Assembly (NCBI RefSeq): GCF_002993285.1
Contig: NZ_CP027433.1
Coordinates: 3,348,001 to 3,412,000 of the forward strand
Direction: 5' to 3'
Origin: Gordonia iterans
Lineage (GTDB): Bacteria > Actinomycetota > Actinomycetes > Mycobacteriales > Mycobacteriaceae
Length of the DNA: 64,000 nt
Below the pieces are notes generated by a model. It was not told the origin of the DNA and searched no databases. It was given only the letters and a program-made list of their open reading frames with translations. Every line of letters begins with the position of its first letter. Positions within the stretch are counted from its first letter, which is position 1. Made by a program: the position numbers and the translations under genes. Of the stretch, positions 18,687-27,916 are shown piece by piece.

Positions 18687-20177
18687 TCACGCGTAGGTGT
18701 AATCGTCGAGCGGGAAGCTGTCCATCTCGCGCAGGGTCGCCAGCGTCGACGACGGCCGCAGCAGTGTGGCTTCGCCGTGCTGGTTGAAGTAGTAGCTGCG
18801 CGAGCCCGCGCAGTCGCCCGCGTAGAACACCGACGAGTCGAGCGCCTCGGTGGAGCGGTCGAGATAGCGCGTGTTGGCTTCTTCGGTCACCTCGAAGGTG
18901 TCGGCGCCTCGTCGTCGTAGTTCGGTGAAGAGCCGGGCGATGTGCTTCATCTGGCCCTCGATGGTGGTGAAGTAGCTCAGTCCGCTGTAGGAGTACGGAC
19001 TGTTGAGACTCAGGAAGTTCGGCAGTTTCGGCACGGCGATCCCCTCGTACGCCTGGAAGCGGCCCTCCCGCCACCACTTGCCGAGGTCGCGGCCCTGGCG
19101 GCCGATGATCTGGAACGCCGGAAAGTTGGTGTCCCACAAGTTGAATCCGGTCGCCAGCACCAGAGTGTCGATCTCAGTCTTGGTGCCGTCGTCGCACACG
19201 ATCCCGTCCGGCTCCACTCGCGCGATCGACGACGTCTGCAGCGTCACATTCGGTTGATTGAACACCCGGAAGTAGGTGTTGGAGAAGGTCGGGCGCTTGC
19301 AGCCGAAGTCGTACGACGGCGTGAGCTTCTTCCGGGTCTGCGCGTCGCGGACCTGGGCGCGCAGGTGCGCCTTGCCGAGCAGTGCCGCGATCTTGTTGCC
19401 CGGCTTGGCCTGTTTGAAGTGCAGCACACCGAAGACCATCAACGCCTCCAACGCGGCGGTGTTGACCAGGCGCGCGGCCTTCTGCGTCAGCGGCGCCTTC
19501 TCGAACAGCGTCTGCACCGGACCGGGGATGGCGAAGTCGATCTTCGGGACCACCCAGATCGGCGTGCGCTGAAACACCGTGAGCGCCTCGGCCTTCCGCG
19601 CGATCTCCGGGATCAGCTGAACCGCGGTGGCCCCGGTCCCGATCACCGCGGCGCGCTTGCCGGTGAAGTCGTACCCGTCCTGCCACGCGGTGGTGTGGAT
19701 GACGTCGCCGGCGAACGTCTCCATGCCCTCGAAGTCCGGGGTGTGCGGCTGCGAGAGGAACCCGGTCGCCGTCACCAGGTAACGCGCGGTACGACTGCCG
19801 CCGTCGGCGGTGTAGACGGTCCAGTGACGGTCGTCGTCGTTCCACTCGGCCCGCTCCACGGCCGTGCCGAACTCGATGTGTCTGCGCAGGTCGTACTTGT
19901 CGGCGACGTGGTCGGCGTAGGCCTTGAGTTCGGCGCCGGGCGCGAACAGGCGCGACCAGTGCGGGTTGGGTTCGAACGAGTACGAGTAGGTGACCGAGGC
20001 GATGTCGACGGCCAGACCCGGATAGTGGTTGACGTGCCAGGTGCCGCCGAGATCGTCTTCGCGCTCCAGGATCGCCAGGTTCGCCAGCCCTTGCCGCTTG
20101 AGCTCGATGCCCGACCCCAGACCGCCGAATCCCGCCCCGACGATCACCACGTCGTGATCGAGTGCCGAGTTGTCCAT
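18687..20177 (-). CDS. Flavin-containing/Baeyer-Villiger-type monooxygenase
   Basis: 496-residue NAD(P)H- and FAD-dependent monooxygenase. The FAD-binding GAGFGG lies at about residue 14 and the NADPH-binding GTGATA about residue 180. The linker FAGDVIHTTAWQDG resembles the BVMO fingerprint FxGxxxHTxxWP, with Gln in the usual Pro position. Likely reactions are conversion of ketones to esters or heteroatom oxidation, as in the EthA-like family; the substrate is unknown. It is absent from the corresponding M. tuberculosis interval and opens an accessory metabolic block. Confidence 0.85.
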   Translation of the reverse strand: MDNSALDHDVVIVGAGFGGLGSGIELKRQGLANLAILEREDDLGGTWHVNHYPGLAVDIASVTYSYSFEPNPHWSRLFAPGAELKAYADHVADKYDLRRHIEFGTAVERAEWNDDDRHWTVYTADGGSRTARYLVTATGFLSQPHTPDFEGMETFAGDVIHTTAWQDGYDFTGKRAAVIGTGATAVQLIPEIARKAEALTVFQRTPIWVVPKIDFAIPGPVQTLFEKAPLTQKAARLVNTAALEALMVFGVLHFKQAKPGNKIAALLGKAHLRAQVRDAQTRKKLTPSYDFGCKRPTFSNTYFRVFNQPNVTLQTSSIARVEPDGIVCDDGTKTEIDTLVLATGFNLWDTNFPAFQIIGRQGRDLGKWWREGRFQAYEGIAVPKLPNFLSLNSPYSYSGLSYFTTIEGQMKHIARLFTELRRRGADTFEVTEEANTRYLDRSTEALDSSVFYAGDCAGSRSYYFNQHGEATLLRPSSTLATLREMDSFPLDDYTYA

Positions 20178-20229
20178 GCGTCTCGCCTCCCGCAGGTCCG
20201 TCAGTGATCTGACTCCAGAGTAATCTAGA

Positions 20230-21594
20230 TCACTCCCGAGAGGAGTTCACGCCGAACAGCACCCCCGGATTGAGCAGACCGTGCGGATCGAGCGCAGCCT
20301 TGATCGTACGCATGGCGGCCAGGTCGGCCGGGCTGCGCGAGAGTTCCAGCCAGGGGATCTTGGCACGTCCGACGCCGTGCTCGGCGCTGATGCTGCCGCC
20401 GAGGCCGGCGACGATGCGCAGCACCCGGTCGGTCACCTCCGCCGCCCGGCCCGGATCGACGTCGAGCAGATTCACGTGCAGGTTGCCGTCGGCGACGTGG
20501 CCGAACGGGATGTGCCTTGCGCCGTACTCCGCGGCGACCGGATCGACGGCGTCGATCAGATCCTCGAGCGCCGGCAGCGGCACCGAGACGTCGAGCTTCA
20601 CCACCGGCGACGACGAGTCCCGGGCGATGGTCTCCGTGTGCGCCTCACGCACCGCCCACAGGTCGGCGCCCGACCCCTCCTCGAGCACCGCCTCGACGAC
20701 GCCGGCCGCGTCCAGCGCGGCCGCGAGGTCGGTGCCGGCGGCCTCGCCCTCGATCAGCAGCGAGTACGGCGGCGGTTCGGCGAACGGACGACGATGCCCG
20801 TACGACGCGATCAGGTCCATCCCGCGCCGCGTCATCAACTCCGCGGCACGCACGACGATCCCGGACTCCTCCACCGCGGCGGCCAGCGCGAGCGCGCCCG
20901 CGGGATTCTCGACGGCCGCGATCGCGGTGGCCGTCCGGCGCGGCTTGTGCACCAGCTGCAGCAGCACCCCGGTGATCACCGCGAGGGTGCCCTCGCTCCC
21001 GGCGAGCAGACCCGGGAGGTCGTAGCCGACGTTGTCCTTGCGCAGCGGCTTCCACCGGCGCAGCACCTCGCCGGAGGCCAGCACCGCCTCGACGCCCAGG
21101 AGTTGGGCGCGCATCGCGCCGTAGCGCACGACGTTGATCCCGCCCGCGTTGGTGGCGACCATCCCGCCGACGGTCGCACTGTCCCGGGCGGCGAGATCCA
21201 CCCCGCACGCCAGCCCCGCGGCGTCGGCGGACCGCTGCAGCCGGGCCAGGGTCACCCCGGCTCCGGCGCCCACCGCCCGGCCGGGCACGTCGACGTCGTC
21301 GATCCAGTCCAGCCGGGAGGTGGAGACGACGATGGAGGGAACCCCGACCGGTGGCACCGACCCGCCGACCAGTCCGGTGTTGCCGCCCTGCGGGCACACT
21401 GCGATGCCGGCCCGGGCGCACGCGCGGACCACCGCGGAAGTCTCGGCGGTGTCGGCCGGCCGGACCACGGCCAGCGCGGTCCCGTGCCACCGCCCGGTCC
21501 AGTCGGTCAGGTACCCGGCGACGGTCTCCGGGTCGGTCAGTACGTGCGACGGCCCGACCGCCTCGACCAGGTCTGACAGAAACCCCTGTGTCAC
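20230..21594 (-). CDS. FAD-linked 2-hydroxyacid dehydrogenase (GlcD/D2HGDH-like)
   Basis: 454-residue flavoenzyme of the FAD-binding PCMH/VAO fold. FAD-binding signatures are VCPQGGNTGLVGG and SATVGGMVATNAGG; the C-terminal substrate domain has FGHVADGNLHVN and SAEHGVGRAK, the metal and hydroxyacid site of D-lactate or D-2-hydroxyglutarate dehydrogenases. The true substrate is uncertain. The GTG start lies within the last of three 17-bp-spaced CTGTGTCA direct repeats. Confidence 0.88.
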   Translation of the reverse strand: MTQGFLSDLVEAVGPSHVLTDPETVAGYLTDWTGRWHGTALAVVRPADTAETSAVVRACARAGIAVCPQGGNTGLVGGSVPPVGVPSIVVSTSRLDWIDDVDVPGRAVGAGAGVTLARLQRSADAAGLACGVDLAARDSATVGGMVATNAGGINVVRYGAMRAQLLGVEAVLASGEVLRRWKPLRKDNVGYDLPGLLAGSEGTLAVITGVLLQLVHKPRRTATAIAAVENPAGALALAAAVEESGIVVRAAELMTRRGMDLIASYGHRRPFAEPPPYSLLIEGEAAGTDLAAALDAAGVVEAVLEEGSGADLWAVREAHTETIARDSSSPVVKLDVSVPLPALEDLIDAVDPVAAEYGARHIPFGHVADGNLHVNLLDVDPGRAAEVTDRVLRIVAGLGGSISAEHGVGRAKIPWLELSRSPADLAAMRTIKAALDPHGLLNPGVLFGVNSSRE

Positions 21595-21627
21595 AGCAGT
21601 CTCTGTGTCACGGCAACCTCTGTGTCA
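21586..21627. promoter_or_regulatory. Three CTGTGTCA direct repeats over a start codon
   Basis: CTGTGTCA occurs at 21586, 21603 and 21620 with an exact 17-bp period; the flanking bases are also partly repeated. The last copy covers the GTG start of the FAD oxidase on the minus strand. It could be an operator array or a small duplication of the initiation region. Confidence 0.5.
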
Positions 21628-21645
21628 TCACGGTTCTCGATGTGG

Positions 21646-21912
21646 CTAAGCGTCCTGCTTCTTGCTGACCAGACCCGCCAGCCACAGCAGGATCACGGCA
21701 CCGAGGAGCGCGGTGAAGAAGCTGAAGATCCACCCGCCCTCGTCGACGTTGAAGCCGAGCAGATTGAGGACGAAGCCGCCGACCAGACCACCGATCACCC
21801 CGACCACGATGTTCAGGAACACCCCGAGCGAACTGCCCTTGATCATCTTGGAGCCCGCCCATCCGGCGAGGCCGCCGATCAGAATCCAGCCGAGAAAGCT
21901 CAGGTCCAGCAT
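21646..21912 (-). CDS. GlsB/YeaQ/YmgE-family small membrane protein
   Basis: 88-residue hydrophobic protein, often called transglycosylase-associated although the enzymatic link is unproven. Three helices are evident: FLGWILIGGLAGWAGSKM, a Gly-rich FLNIVVGVIGGLVGGFVL and FFTALLGAVILLWLAGLV, ending in the charged tail SKKQDA. Family members are commonly stress-induced. It lies 51 bp upstream of the FAD oxidase on the same strand. Confidence 0.88.
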   Translation of the reverse strand: MLDLSFLGWILIGGLAGWAGSKMIKGSSLGVFLNIVVGVIGGLVGGFVLNLLGFNVDEGGWIFSFFTALLGAVILLWLAGLVSKKQDA

Positions 21913-22030
21913 GTCGGGTCTCCTTGCGAGGTCGGGTACTCGTCCTCAACGGTAGTCCCCCGGCGCACGACGGACACGGACAACTCGGTCGCCCAGAAAT
22001 CGATCCCCGCGAAACTCGGCCCCGCGAAAC

Positions 22031-23296
22031 TCAGTCGCCGCGCACCGGATCGACCGCCCGGCCACGGCGGGCCGCCACCGCCGCCGTCAGCACGACGGCA
22101 CCCGAGACGGCAGTGGGTTCCAGGCCGGTGAGTTCGGCGACCTTCCGCAACCGGTAGACGACGGTGTTCGGGTGCACGTGCAACGCCGCCGCGGTCGCGC
22201 TACGGTCCCCGGCGGAGTCCAGGTAGCACTCCAGGGTCTCGCTCAGCCCCGCACGCCCGTCGAGCGGGTCGAGGAGTCGCGCAAGCGGATCCGTCGCCGC
22301 ACTGGGACGGGTGAGCTGGTACTCCAGCGCCAGATCGGCGAGCCGGACCACCCCGGTCGTGCGGCCGTGACACCGCGCCACCCTCAGCACCTCGCGCGCC
22401 AGCGTGTACGCCTCCGGAATGCCCGCGGGCTCGGCGGCGCAGACGGCCGACAGCACCCCCGCACCGATGCCGCGCTCGAGGTCCGCGAGATTCCGGCGCA
22501 ACGTCGCGTACTGCACGCTCTCCGGCCAGTCCGCCGGCCCGGGTTCGGCCTCGAACACCGGGATCAACGCCCCTCCGCCACCGCTGTCCACCAGGCTCAC
22601 CGCATCGTCCCGACCGACGCCGTCCAGCTCGCGCTGCAGGCGGCGGACCTTGCGTCGCTCGGCGACGATCACGTCGACGTCCGCCGACTGTTCGTCCGGA
22701 TGCGGCGCCACATGCAAGGCCACCACCCAGTACATACGAGCCAGACGCACGCCGGCGCGCTCGGCCGCTGCCGCCGCATCGGCGCCCGAGGTCAGCGCGA
22801 CGAACAGGGCCCGCCGTTCCGCGTCGTCCTGACCGGGTCCCGGGCGGACCGAACCGTACCCGGCCAGGACGGCCGACGTCGCCGCCCGCAGATGGATCTG
22901 CAGCCATGCGCCGACCCAGGCCAGTTCCTCCGTGTCACCGGTGTCGGCGAGTTCGGTGATCTCGGCCCACCACCGCTCGGTGCCCAGATGGTAGGCGAGC
23001 AGGACGTCGGCCAGCGGCACGAGTTCCTCGGCCCGTCGTCGCGCCGACTCGCGTATCGGGGCCATCTCGTCGTCGGTCGGCACCCGCCGGGCACGCACCG
23101 TGGCGATGAAGACCTCGAGATTCCGCCGAACGATGGCCGTCACGTCGGTCCTGATGGCCTCCTCCGGCAGCGAGCGGTAGAAGGGCACCCGCTGCCAGAC
23201 CGTCTGCACCGTCTCGGCGACGAGCGCGTGCGTGCGCTGCGCCAGATAGTCAGCCAGGACTCGTCCGCCGAGCACGACGGCTTTGTTCTCAGACAC
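22031..23296 (-). CDS. PucR-family transcriptional regulator
   Basis: 421-residue regulator. The N-terminal half is an RsbRD/GGDEF-like sensory region (ESARRRAEELVPLADVLLAYH), and a C-terminal PucR helix-turn-helix reads SATAAALHVHPNTVVYRLRK. It is divergent from the secreted esterase/MFS/hydrolase operon with about 144 bp between, which makes that operon its most likely target. The effector is unknown. Confidence 0.88.
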   Translation of the reverse strand: MSENKAVVLGGRVLADYLAQRTHALVAETVQTVWQRVPFYRSLPEEAIRTDVTAIVRRNLEVFIATVRARRVPTDDEMAPIRESARRRAEELVPLADVLLAYHLGTERWWAEITELADTGDTEELAWVGAWLQIHLRAATSAVLAGYGSVRPGPGQDDAERRALFVALTSGADAAAAAERAGVRLARMYWVVALHVAPHPDEQSADVDVIVAERRKVRRLQRELDGVGRDDAVSLVDSGGGGALIPVFEAEPGPADWPESVQYATLRRNLADLERGIGAGVLSAVCAAEPAGIPEAYTLAREVLRVARCHGRTTGVVRLADLALEYQLTRPSAATDPLARLLDPLDGRAGLSETLECYLDSAGDRSATAAALHVHPNTVVYRLRKVAELTGLEPTAVSGAVVLTAAVAARRGRAVDPVRGD

Positions 23297-23440
23297 AAAT
23301 CACTCCCGAATCTCGAAGCGGCGACACAATACTGAACTGCACTTTTCTTGCCAACATGTAATCCACACCACGCGAGATCCTACAAATCGCCGAGGCGAAG
23401 CCCGCTCTCGCGGCTCCGCCGAGAACCGAGGAACGATGCC

Positions 23441-24271
23441 ATGAAGACCGTCACCCGACTCGCCTGTGCCGCACTGGCCGCCGCCTGTCTGGGCGCCCCG
23501 ACTTCGGCGGACGCCGAAGGGGCGACGGTGAAGTACGTGGCGCTCGGCGATTCGGCGGCCGCCGGCCCGCTGCTGCCCGGCCCCGACCCGGCCAGTCCGG
23601 GCTGTCTGCGGTCGCTCCACAACTATCCGGCGGTGGTCGCGGCCCGGATCGGCGCGAGGCTGACCGACGTCACCTGCTCCTCGGCGCGCACCGAACACCT
23701 CACCGGGACCCCGCAGACCACGGCCCACGGTCCCGTGCCTCCGCAACTGGCCGCGCTCGAGGCCGACACCGATCTGGTGACGGTCACCGTCGGCGCCAAC
23801 GACGTCAACCTGTTCGCCACCGCCCTGAGTTGCCTGGGCCTCACGGCCGGCTGCGGCGACGGCGGCGCCGCCGCCCGGCAGCGTTCGCTGATCGCCTCCG
23901 CCGCGCCCGCCTGGGGCGCGATGCTCGACGCCGTCGCGGCGCGGGCGCCGGGCGCCCGAATCGTGGTCGTCGGCTACGGCACGTACACCCGCCCGGGAGG
24001 CTGCCCGGACCGTCAGCCGATGCAGCCCCGCGACGCCGACTACCTGCAAGGCCTCGTCGATGCGGTCAACGCGGCGATGGCCGCGCAGGCCCGTGCCCGA
24101 TCGATCGAGTTCGTCGACATCCGGGCGGTGACCGAGGGGCACGACATCTGCGCCTCGCCGGGACGCGCCCACTACGCCGGTGTGCTGCCGGGTGAGCCGG
24201 CCGCGCCGCTGCACCCGACCGCACTCGGGATGCGCGCCATCGGCGGACACGTCGCCGACCGGCTCACCTGA
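23441..24271 (+). CDS. Secreted SGNH/GDSL-type esterase
   Basis: 276-residue exported hydrolase. The signal peptide is MKTVTRLACAALAAACLGAP with probable cleavage after Ala25. Block I ALGDS gives Ser38, block III VGANDVN gives the oxyanion Asn, and HPTALG gives His258. Six or more Cys in the mature part suggest disulfides, as in Streptomyces scabies-type extracellular esterases. Start chosen at the signal peptide; longer in-frame reading has no secretion signal. First gene of a three-gene operon. Confidence 0.9.
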   Translation: MKTVTRLACAALAAACLGAPTSADAEGATVKYVALGDSAAAGPLLPGPDPASPGCLRSLHNYPAVVAARIGARLTDVTCSSARTEHLTGTPQTTAHGPVPPQLAALEADTDLVTVTVGANDVNLFATALSCLGLTAGCGDGGAAARQRSLIASAAPAWGAMLDAVAARAPGARIVVVGYGTYTRPGGCPDRQPMQPRDADYLQGLVDAVNAAMAAQARARSIEFVDIRAVTEGHDICASPGRAHYAGVLPGEPAAPLHPTALGMRAIGGHVADRLT

Positions 24272-24313
24272 TTCTCGCTCACCCACTGAATTCGGACCGA
24301 CCAGAGGAGTCCC

Positions 24314-25672
24314 ATGTCATCACCGTCAGCACCACCGGTGTCCACCGTCGCACCGGACAGGCCGACCGGGACCTCCGCCGTCCTGAGCGGCGGCCTGATC
24401 GCCTTGTTCCTGGCGAATCTGCTCAACTTCTTCGATCGCGCGATCCCCGCCGTGGTGGCCGAACCGATCAAGATCGAGTTCGGCCTCAGCGACCTGCAAC
24501 TCGGGCTGATCACCTCCGCCTTCACCATCGTCTACGCGATCGCGGGCCTGCCGCTGGGTCGGCTCGCCGACCGCGCCGACCGCCCGAAGATCATCGGGCT
24601 CGGGCTGCTCGTGTGGAGCGGTTTGACCGCCGCCACGGGAGCCGCGGGCAACTACCTGCTCTTCCTGCTCGCCCGGCTCGGCGTCGGTGTCGGAGAAGCG
24701 AGCTTCACTCCGGCGGCGAACTCGCTGATCGGCGACCTCTACCCCGCCCACCAGCGGTCCCGCGCCCTGGGCATATTCATGCTCGGCCTACCGGCCGGTC
24801 TGATGCTCGCGTACTTCACCGTCGGCCAGATCACCGAGACGTTCGGTTCCTGGCGCGCCCCGTTCTTCCTGGCCGCGGTGCCCGGAGTCCTGCTTGCGCT
24901 GGTGATGTTCCGGATGCGCGACCCACAACGCGGTGCCGCCGAGGAGGTCCCCGCCCGTGACACCGCGCCGGTCACGCGCCCGATCCGGCGGCTGTTGTCG
25001 ATCCCCACGCTGCGCTGGCTGATCCTCACCGGACTGACCTTCAACTTCGCCGCCTACGCCGTGAATTCGTTCACGGTCCCGCTGCTCATGCGGCAGTACG
25101 AACTGAAACTCACCACCGCCGCGGTGGTGGCCGGAGTGATCATCGGGCTGACCGGTCTGGCCGGATTGCTGCTCGGCGCCCGGTACGCCGACCGCGCCTC
25201 GGCGTCGTCGCCGAAGGCGCGGCTGCTCATCGGGGCCGGAGCCACCGCCCTCGCGGCCCCGCTCACCGCACTCGCCCTGAATCAGAACGGCGCCAGCGTC
25301 GCCGTCTTCACCGCGTTGTTCTCGCTCGGCTGGCTGCTCGCCTACGCCTTCTACGTCAGCGTCTACCCGGCGATCCTCGACGTCGTGGTGCCGCGTCTGC
25401 GGGCGACGGCGACGGCGCTCTTCTTCGCCGCGATGTACCTGCTCGGCGGCTTCGCCGGACCGGTGGCGGTCGGGGCGCTCTCGGACTGGTTCGCCGGGCG
25501 CGCAGCCGCCCGGACCGGAGCCGCAGACGCGGCCGCCTTCGCCGGAGACGGACTGAACTCAGCGATGTATCTGGTGCCGCTGCCCCTCCTGCTGACCGCG
25601 GTGTTCGTGTACTGCGCGGCCCGCCGGGTCGGCGACGACGCCGCCCGCATGCGATCCGAGCTCGTCGCATGA
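24314..25672 (+). CDS. MFS transporter (Spinster-like)
   Basis: 452-residue major facilitator with about 12 membrane helices. The loop-2/3 motif GRLADRADRPKIIGLGL is present, and GVGVGEASFTPAANSLIGDLYP resembles Spinster and phthalate-type carriers. GAGGAGTCCC precedes the ATG. Between two secreted hydrolases, it is likely to take up or expel a product or substrate of those enzymes; direction and substrate are unknown. The stop overlaps the next gene start as ATGA. Confidence 0.88.
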   Translation: MSSPSAPPVSTVAPDRPTGTSAVLSGGLIALFLANLLNFFDRAIPAVVAEPIKIEFGLSDLQLGLITSAFTIVYAIAGLPLGRLADRADRPKIIGLGLLVWSGLTAATGAAGNYLLFLLARLGVGVGEASFTPAANSLIGDLYPAHQRSRALGIFMLGLPAGLMLAYFTVGQITETFGSWRAPFFLAAVPGVLLALVMFRMRDPQRGAAEEVPARDTAPVTRPIRRLLSIPTLRWLILTGLTFNFAAYAVNSFTVPLLMRQYELKLTTAAVVAGVIIGLTGLAGLLLGARYADRASASSPKARLLIGAGATALAAPLTALALNQNGASVAVFTALFSLGWLLAYAFYVSVYPAILDVVVPRLRATATALFFAAMYLLGGFAGPVAVGALSDWFAGRAAARTGAADAAAFAGDGLNSAMYLVPLPLLLTAVFVYCAARRVGDDAARMRSELVA

Positions 25673-26586
25673 TCCGCCGCAGGCCCGGCCCCGACGGGCG
25701 GACGCCGGTGTGGTTCCGGCGGATCACCGTGCCGGCCGCCCTCCTGCCGGCTGTCCTCCTGCTGGCCGTCACGGTGCTCTCGCCGGTGGCATCGTTCTCG
25801 CCGGCGGCGCCCGCCGCCGCGGCGCCGCCCGTGCCCGCGCCCGACTGGGACCGCCCCGGCGGCTACACGCCCCAGGTCCAGATCGGCGCGGTGCACACCG
25901 TGTACTACCCGCGCGAACTCGGACGCGGCGGCGTCCGACACCCGATCGTGCTGTGGGGCAACGGCACCGGAGCGATCCCCGGCTTCTACACCCATCTCTT
26001 GCGCCACTACGCCAGCCACGGCTTCGTCACGGTGGCCGCCAACACCCCGACGAGCAACTTCGCGATCAGCATGCGCTGGGGAATCGACCTCATGGCGCGG
26101 CACGCGGCGGACCCGCGGAGCCTCTTCTACAAGAAGGTCGACCTGAGCCGGATCGCGGCGGCAGGCCACTCCCAGGGAGGTTCAGGGGCGATCAACGCCG
26201 CCGTCGACCCGCGCGTCACGACCGTGGTGGCGATGGCGCCGGGCCCTCTCAACGACGTCACGCTGGTGCGCGACGCCTCCGTCCTGTACCTCGCCGGCAG
26301 TGACGACGCTGTCGTCTGGCCGGCGCTGGTCAGGGCGATGTACCAGCGGTCCGGACATCTGCCTGCCGCCTACCTCGAACTGCGGCGGACCGCTCACCTG
26401 GAAGCCGTGACGTCCGGCGGGTCCATGCGCGCCCCCTCGACGGCGTGGTTGCACTACTGGCTGCTCGGCGACCGGCGGGCCCGCGGAGAATTCTTCGGAG
26501 CGGGCTGCGGGTACTGCGCCGGCGACCCGCGGGTCGCTGCGTTCGAGGTCAACCGCGCGGCACAACGCCACGGCACGGGCGGCTGA
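25669..26586 (+). CDS. Secreted alpha/beta hydrolase (cutinase/dienelactone-hydrolase-like)
   Basis: 305-residue exported hydrolase. After a basic n-region, a long hydrophobic segment spans about residues 20-52 (signal peptide ending AAPAAAAPP). The nucleophile elbow GHSQGGSG gives Ser168; Asp in LAGSDDAVVW and His in RRTAHLEAV complete the probable triad. GAGCGYCAGD near the C-terminus likely forms a disulfide, as in polyester hydrolases and cutinase-like enzymes. It overlaps the MFS gene by four bases (ATGA). Confidence 0.82.
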   Translation: MIRRRPGPDGRTPVWFRRITVPAALLPAVLLLAVTVLSPVASFSPAAPAAAAPPVPAPDWDRPGGYTPQVQIGAVHTVYYPRELGRGGVRHPIVLWGNGTGAIPGFYTHLLRHYASHGFVTVAANTPTSNFAISMRWGIDLMARHAADPRSLFYKKVDLSRIAAAGHSQGGSGAINAAVDPRVTTVVAMAPGPLNDVTLVRDASVLYLAGSDDAVVWPALVRAMYQRSGHLPAAYLELRRTAHLEAVTSGGSMRAPSTAWLHYWLLGDRRARGEFFGAGCGYCAGDPRVAAFEVNRAAQRHGTGG

Positions 26587-26611
26587 TCGTCGAGATGGCT
26601 AATCTCGGGGC

Positions 26612-27535
26612 ATGGCCCGCAAGATCGTCGCAACACAGTACGGAGAACCCGCCGATTCGTTGGAGGTGATCGACGTGCCGATCCCCGAACCCGACGCCGG
26701 CGAGGTGGTGGTTCGGGTGCGCGCGGCCGGTGTGAACCCGTTCGACGCCAAACAGGTGCGCGGCCTGGTCGGGTCCGATCCGGCAAAGCTCCCGCTGGCC
26801 CTCGGCGGCGAGGCTGCCGGGGTCGTGCACACGGCAGGCGCGGACTCCGGGGTCGCCGTGGGCGACCACGTGGTGGTGTACCCGGCGAGCGGGGCCTTCG
26901 CCGAGTACGTGGTGGCGCCGTCGTCGAACGTCCACACCACGCCGGCCGGACTCGACGACGATGCGGCTGCGGCGCTCCTGCTGGCCGGGGTCACGGCCGC
27001 CGACATCCTGGCCACATTGGGTGTCACGGCGGCGGACACACTGCTGGTCCACGGCGGGTCGGGTGCCGTCGGCTCGATCGTCACGGCCCGCGCCGTCGCC
27101 GCCGGCGCAACGGTGATCGCCACGGCGTCCGAGGCCAACCACGACCGTCTGCGGGAGCTCGGCGCGATCCCCGTCTCCTACCGCGGCGATCTGGAGGCCA
27201 CCGTGCGGAAGGCGGCACCGGCTCCGGTCACCGCCGTGGCCGACACGGTCGGCTCCGACCAGGCGATCGACGTGTCCCTGGCGCTGGTTCGCCCGGACCG
27301 GATCGTCAGCATCGCGGCGTGGGGGCGGATCGAGGACGGAATCACCGTGGTGAGCGGCGCCACCGAGGAGTCCAAGCGGCATCGCCGGGAGGCGATCCCC
27401 GGGCTGCTCGACGATGCGGCGCAGGGGCGGTTGACCGTCGAGATCGCGGGGGCGTTCGACCTGACCGAGGCGGCCCGGGCACTGGAGACCATCAGCGGAC
27501 CGCATCCGCGGGGCAAGTACGTCCTGCACCCGTAG
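26612..27535 (+). CDS. MDR-family NAD(P)H:quinone oxidoreductase / zinc-less alcohol dehydrogenase
   Basis: 307-residue medium-chain dehydrogenase/reductase without the zinc ligands. The catalytic domain has GVNPFDAKQVRG and the Rossmann fold GGSGAVGSIVTARAVAAG. Family members reduce quinones or enones with NADPH; the substrate is unknown. It lies 25 bp after the secreted hydrolase and may be the last gene of that operon, ending at a palindromic repeat. Confidence 0.85.
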   Translation: MARKIVATQYGEPADSLEVIDVPIPEPDAGEVVVRVRAAGVNPFDAKQVRGLVGSDPAKLPLALGGEAAGVVHTAGADSGVAVGDHVVVYPASGAFAEYVVAPSSNVHTTPAGLDDDAAAALLLAGVTAADILATLGVTAADTLLVHGGSGAVGSIVTARAVAAGATVIATASEANHDRLRELGAIPVSYRGDLEATVRKAAPAPVTAVADTVGSDQAIDVSLALVRPDRIVSIAAWGRIEDGITVVSGATEESKRHRREAIPGLLDDAAQGRLTVEIAGAFDLTEAARALETISGPHPRGKYVLHP

Positions 27536-27546
27536 CGCAATCCCCC

Positions 27547-27592
27547 TCGAGTGCTGTCAGGTGGTTGCTCAGCAGCCACTTCACAGCACTCG
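27547..27592. repeat. 46-bp palindrome between convergent genes
   Basis: Arms CGAGTGCTGT and ACAGCACTCG are perfectly complementary, with an inner stem around GGTTGCTCAGCAGCC. It is the same length and family as the copy inside adnA at 314-359. Between convergent genes it may also serve as a terminator. Confidence 0.8.
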
Positions 27593-27597
27593 TCGAG

Positions 27598-27783
27598 TCA
27601 ACTCTTCCCGCCGAACGCCTTGGCGACGGTGAACAGGCCGATGATCACCAGAACGACCACGGCGATCCACATGAACGCCTTGACGAGCGACCAGCCGATC
27701 GACACGATGATCAGCACGCCGATCACGATGGCGAGAATCTTCCAGAACGAGGTGCCGGTACTGCCGGATGTTGAAGTAGTCAT
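27598..27783 (-). CDS. Small hydrophobic membrane protein
   Basis: 61-residue protein: a Ser/Thr-rich N-terminus, then FWKILAIVIGVLIIVSIGWS and AFMWIAVVVLVIIGLFTVAK as two membrane helices, ending FGGKS. It reads leftwards and converges with the MDR oxidoreductase. A longer in-frame reading would cross the divergent promoter region. No family recognised. Confidence 0.6.
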   Translation of the reverse strand: MTTSTSGSTGTSFWKILAIVIGVLIIVSIGWSLVKAFMWIAVVVLVIIGLFTVAKAFGGKS

Positions 27784-27916
27784 GCTTCTACCGTGCCCTA
27801 CCAGCACGGCCACGTCACGGGCCGAGCGCTGATCTGGGGGAAAGATCCGGGTCCTCCCCCACCCCGCCACGGGCCAGGCGGGAATAGGGGAGATCGCCTC
27901 CGCGCTGAAACAGAGC

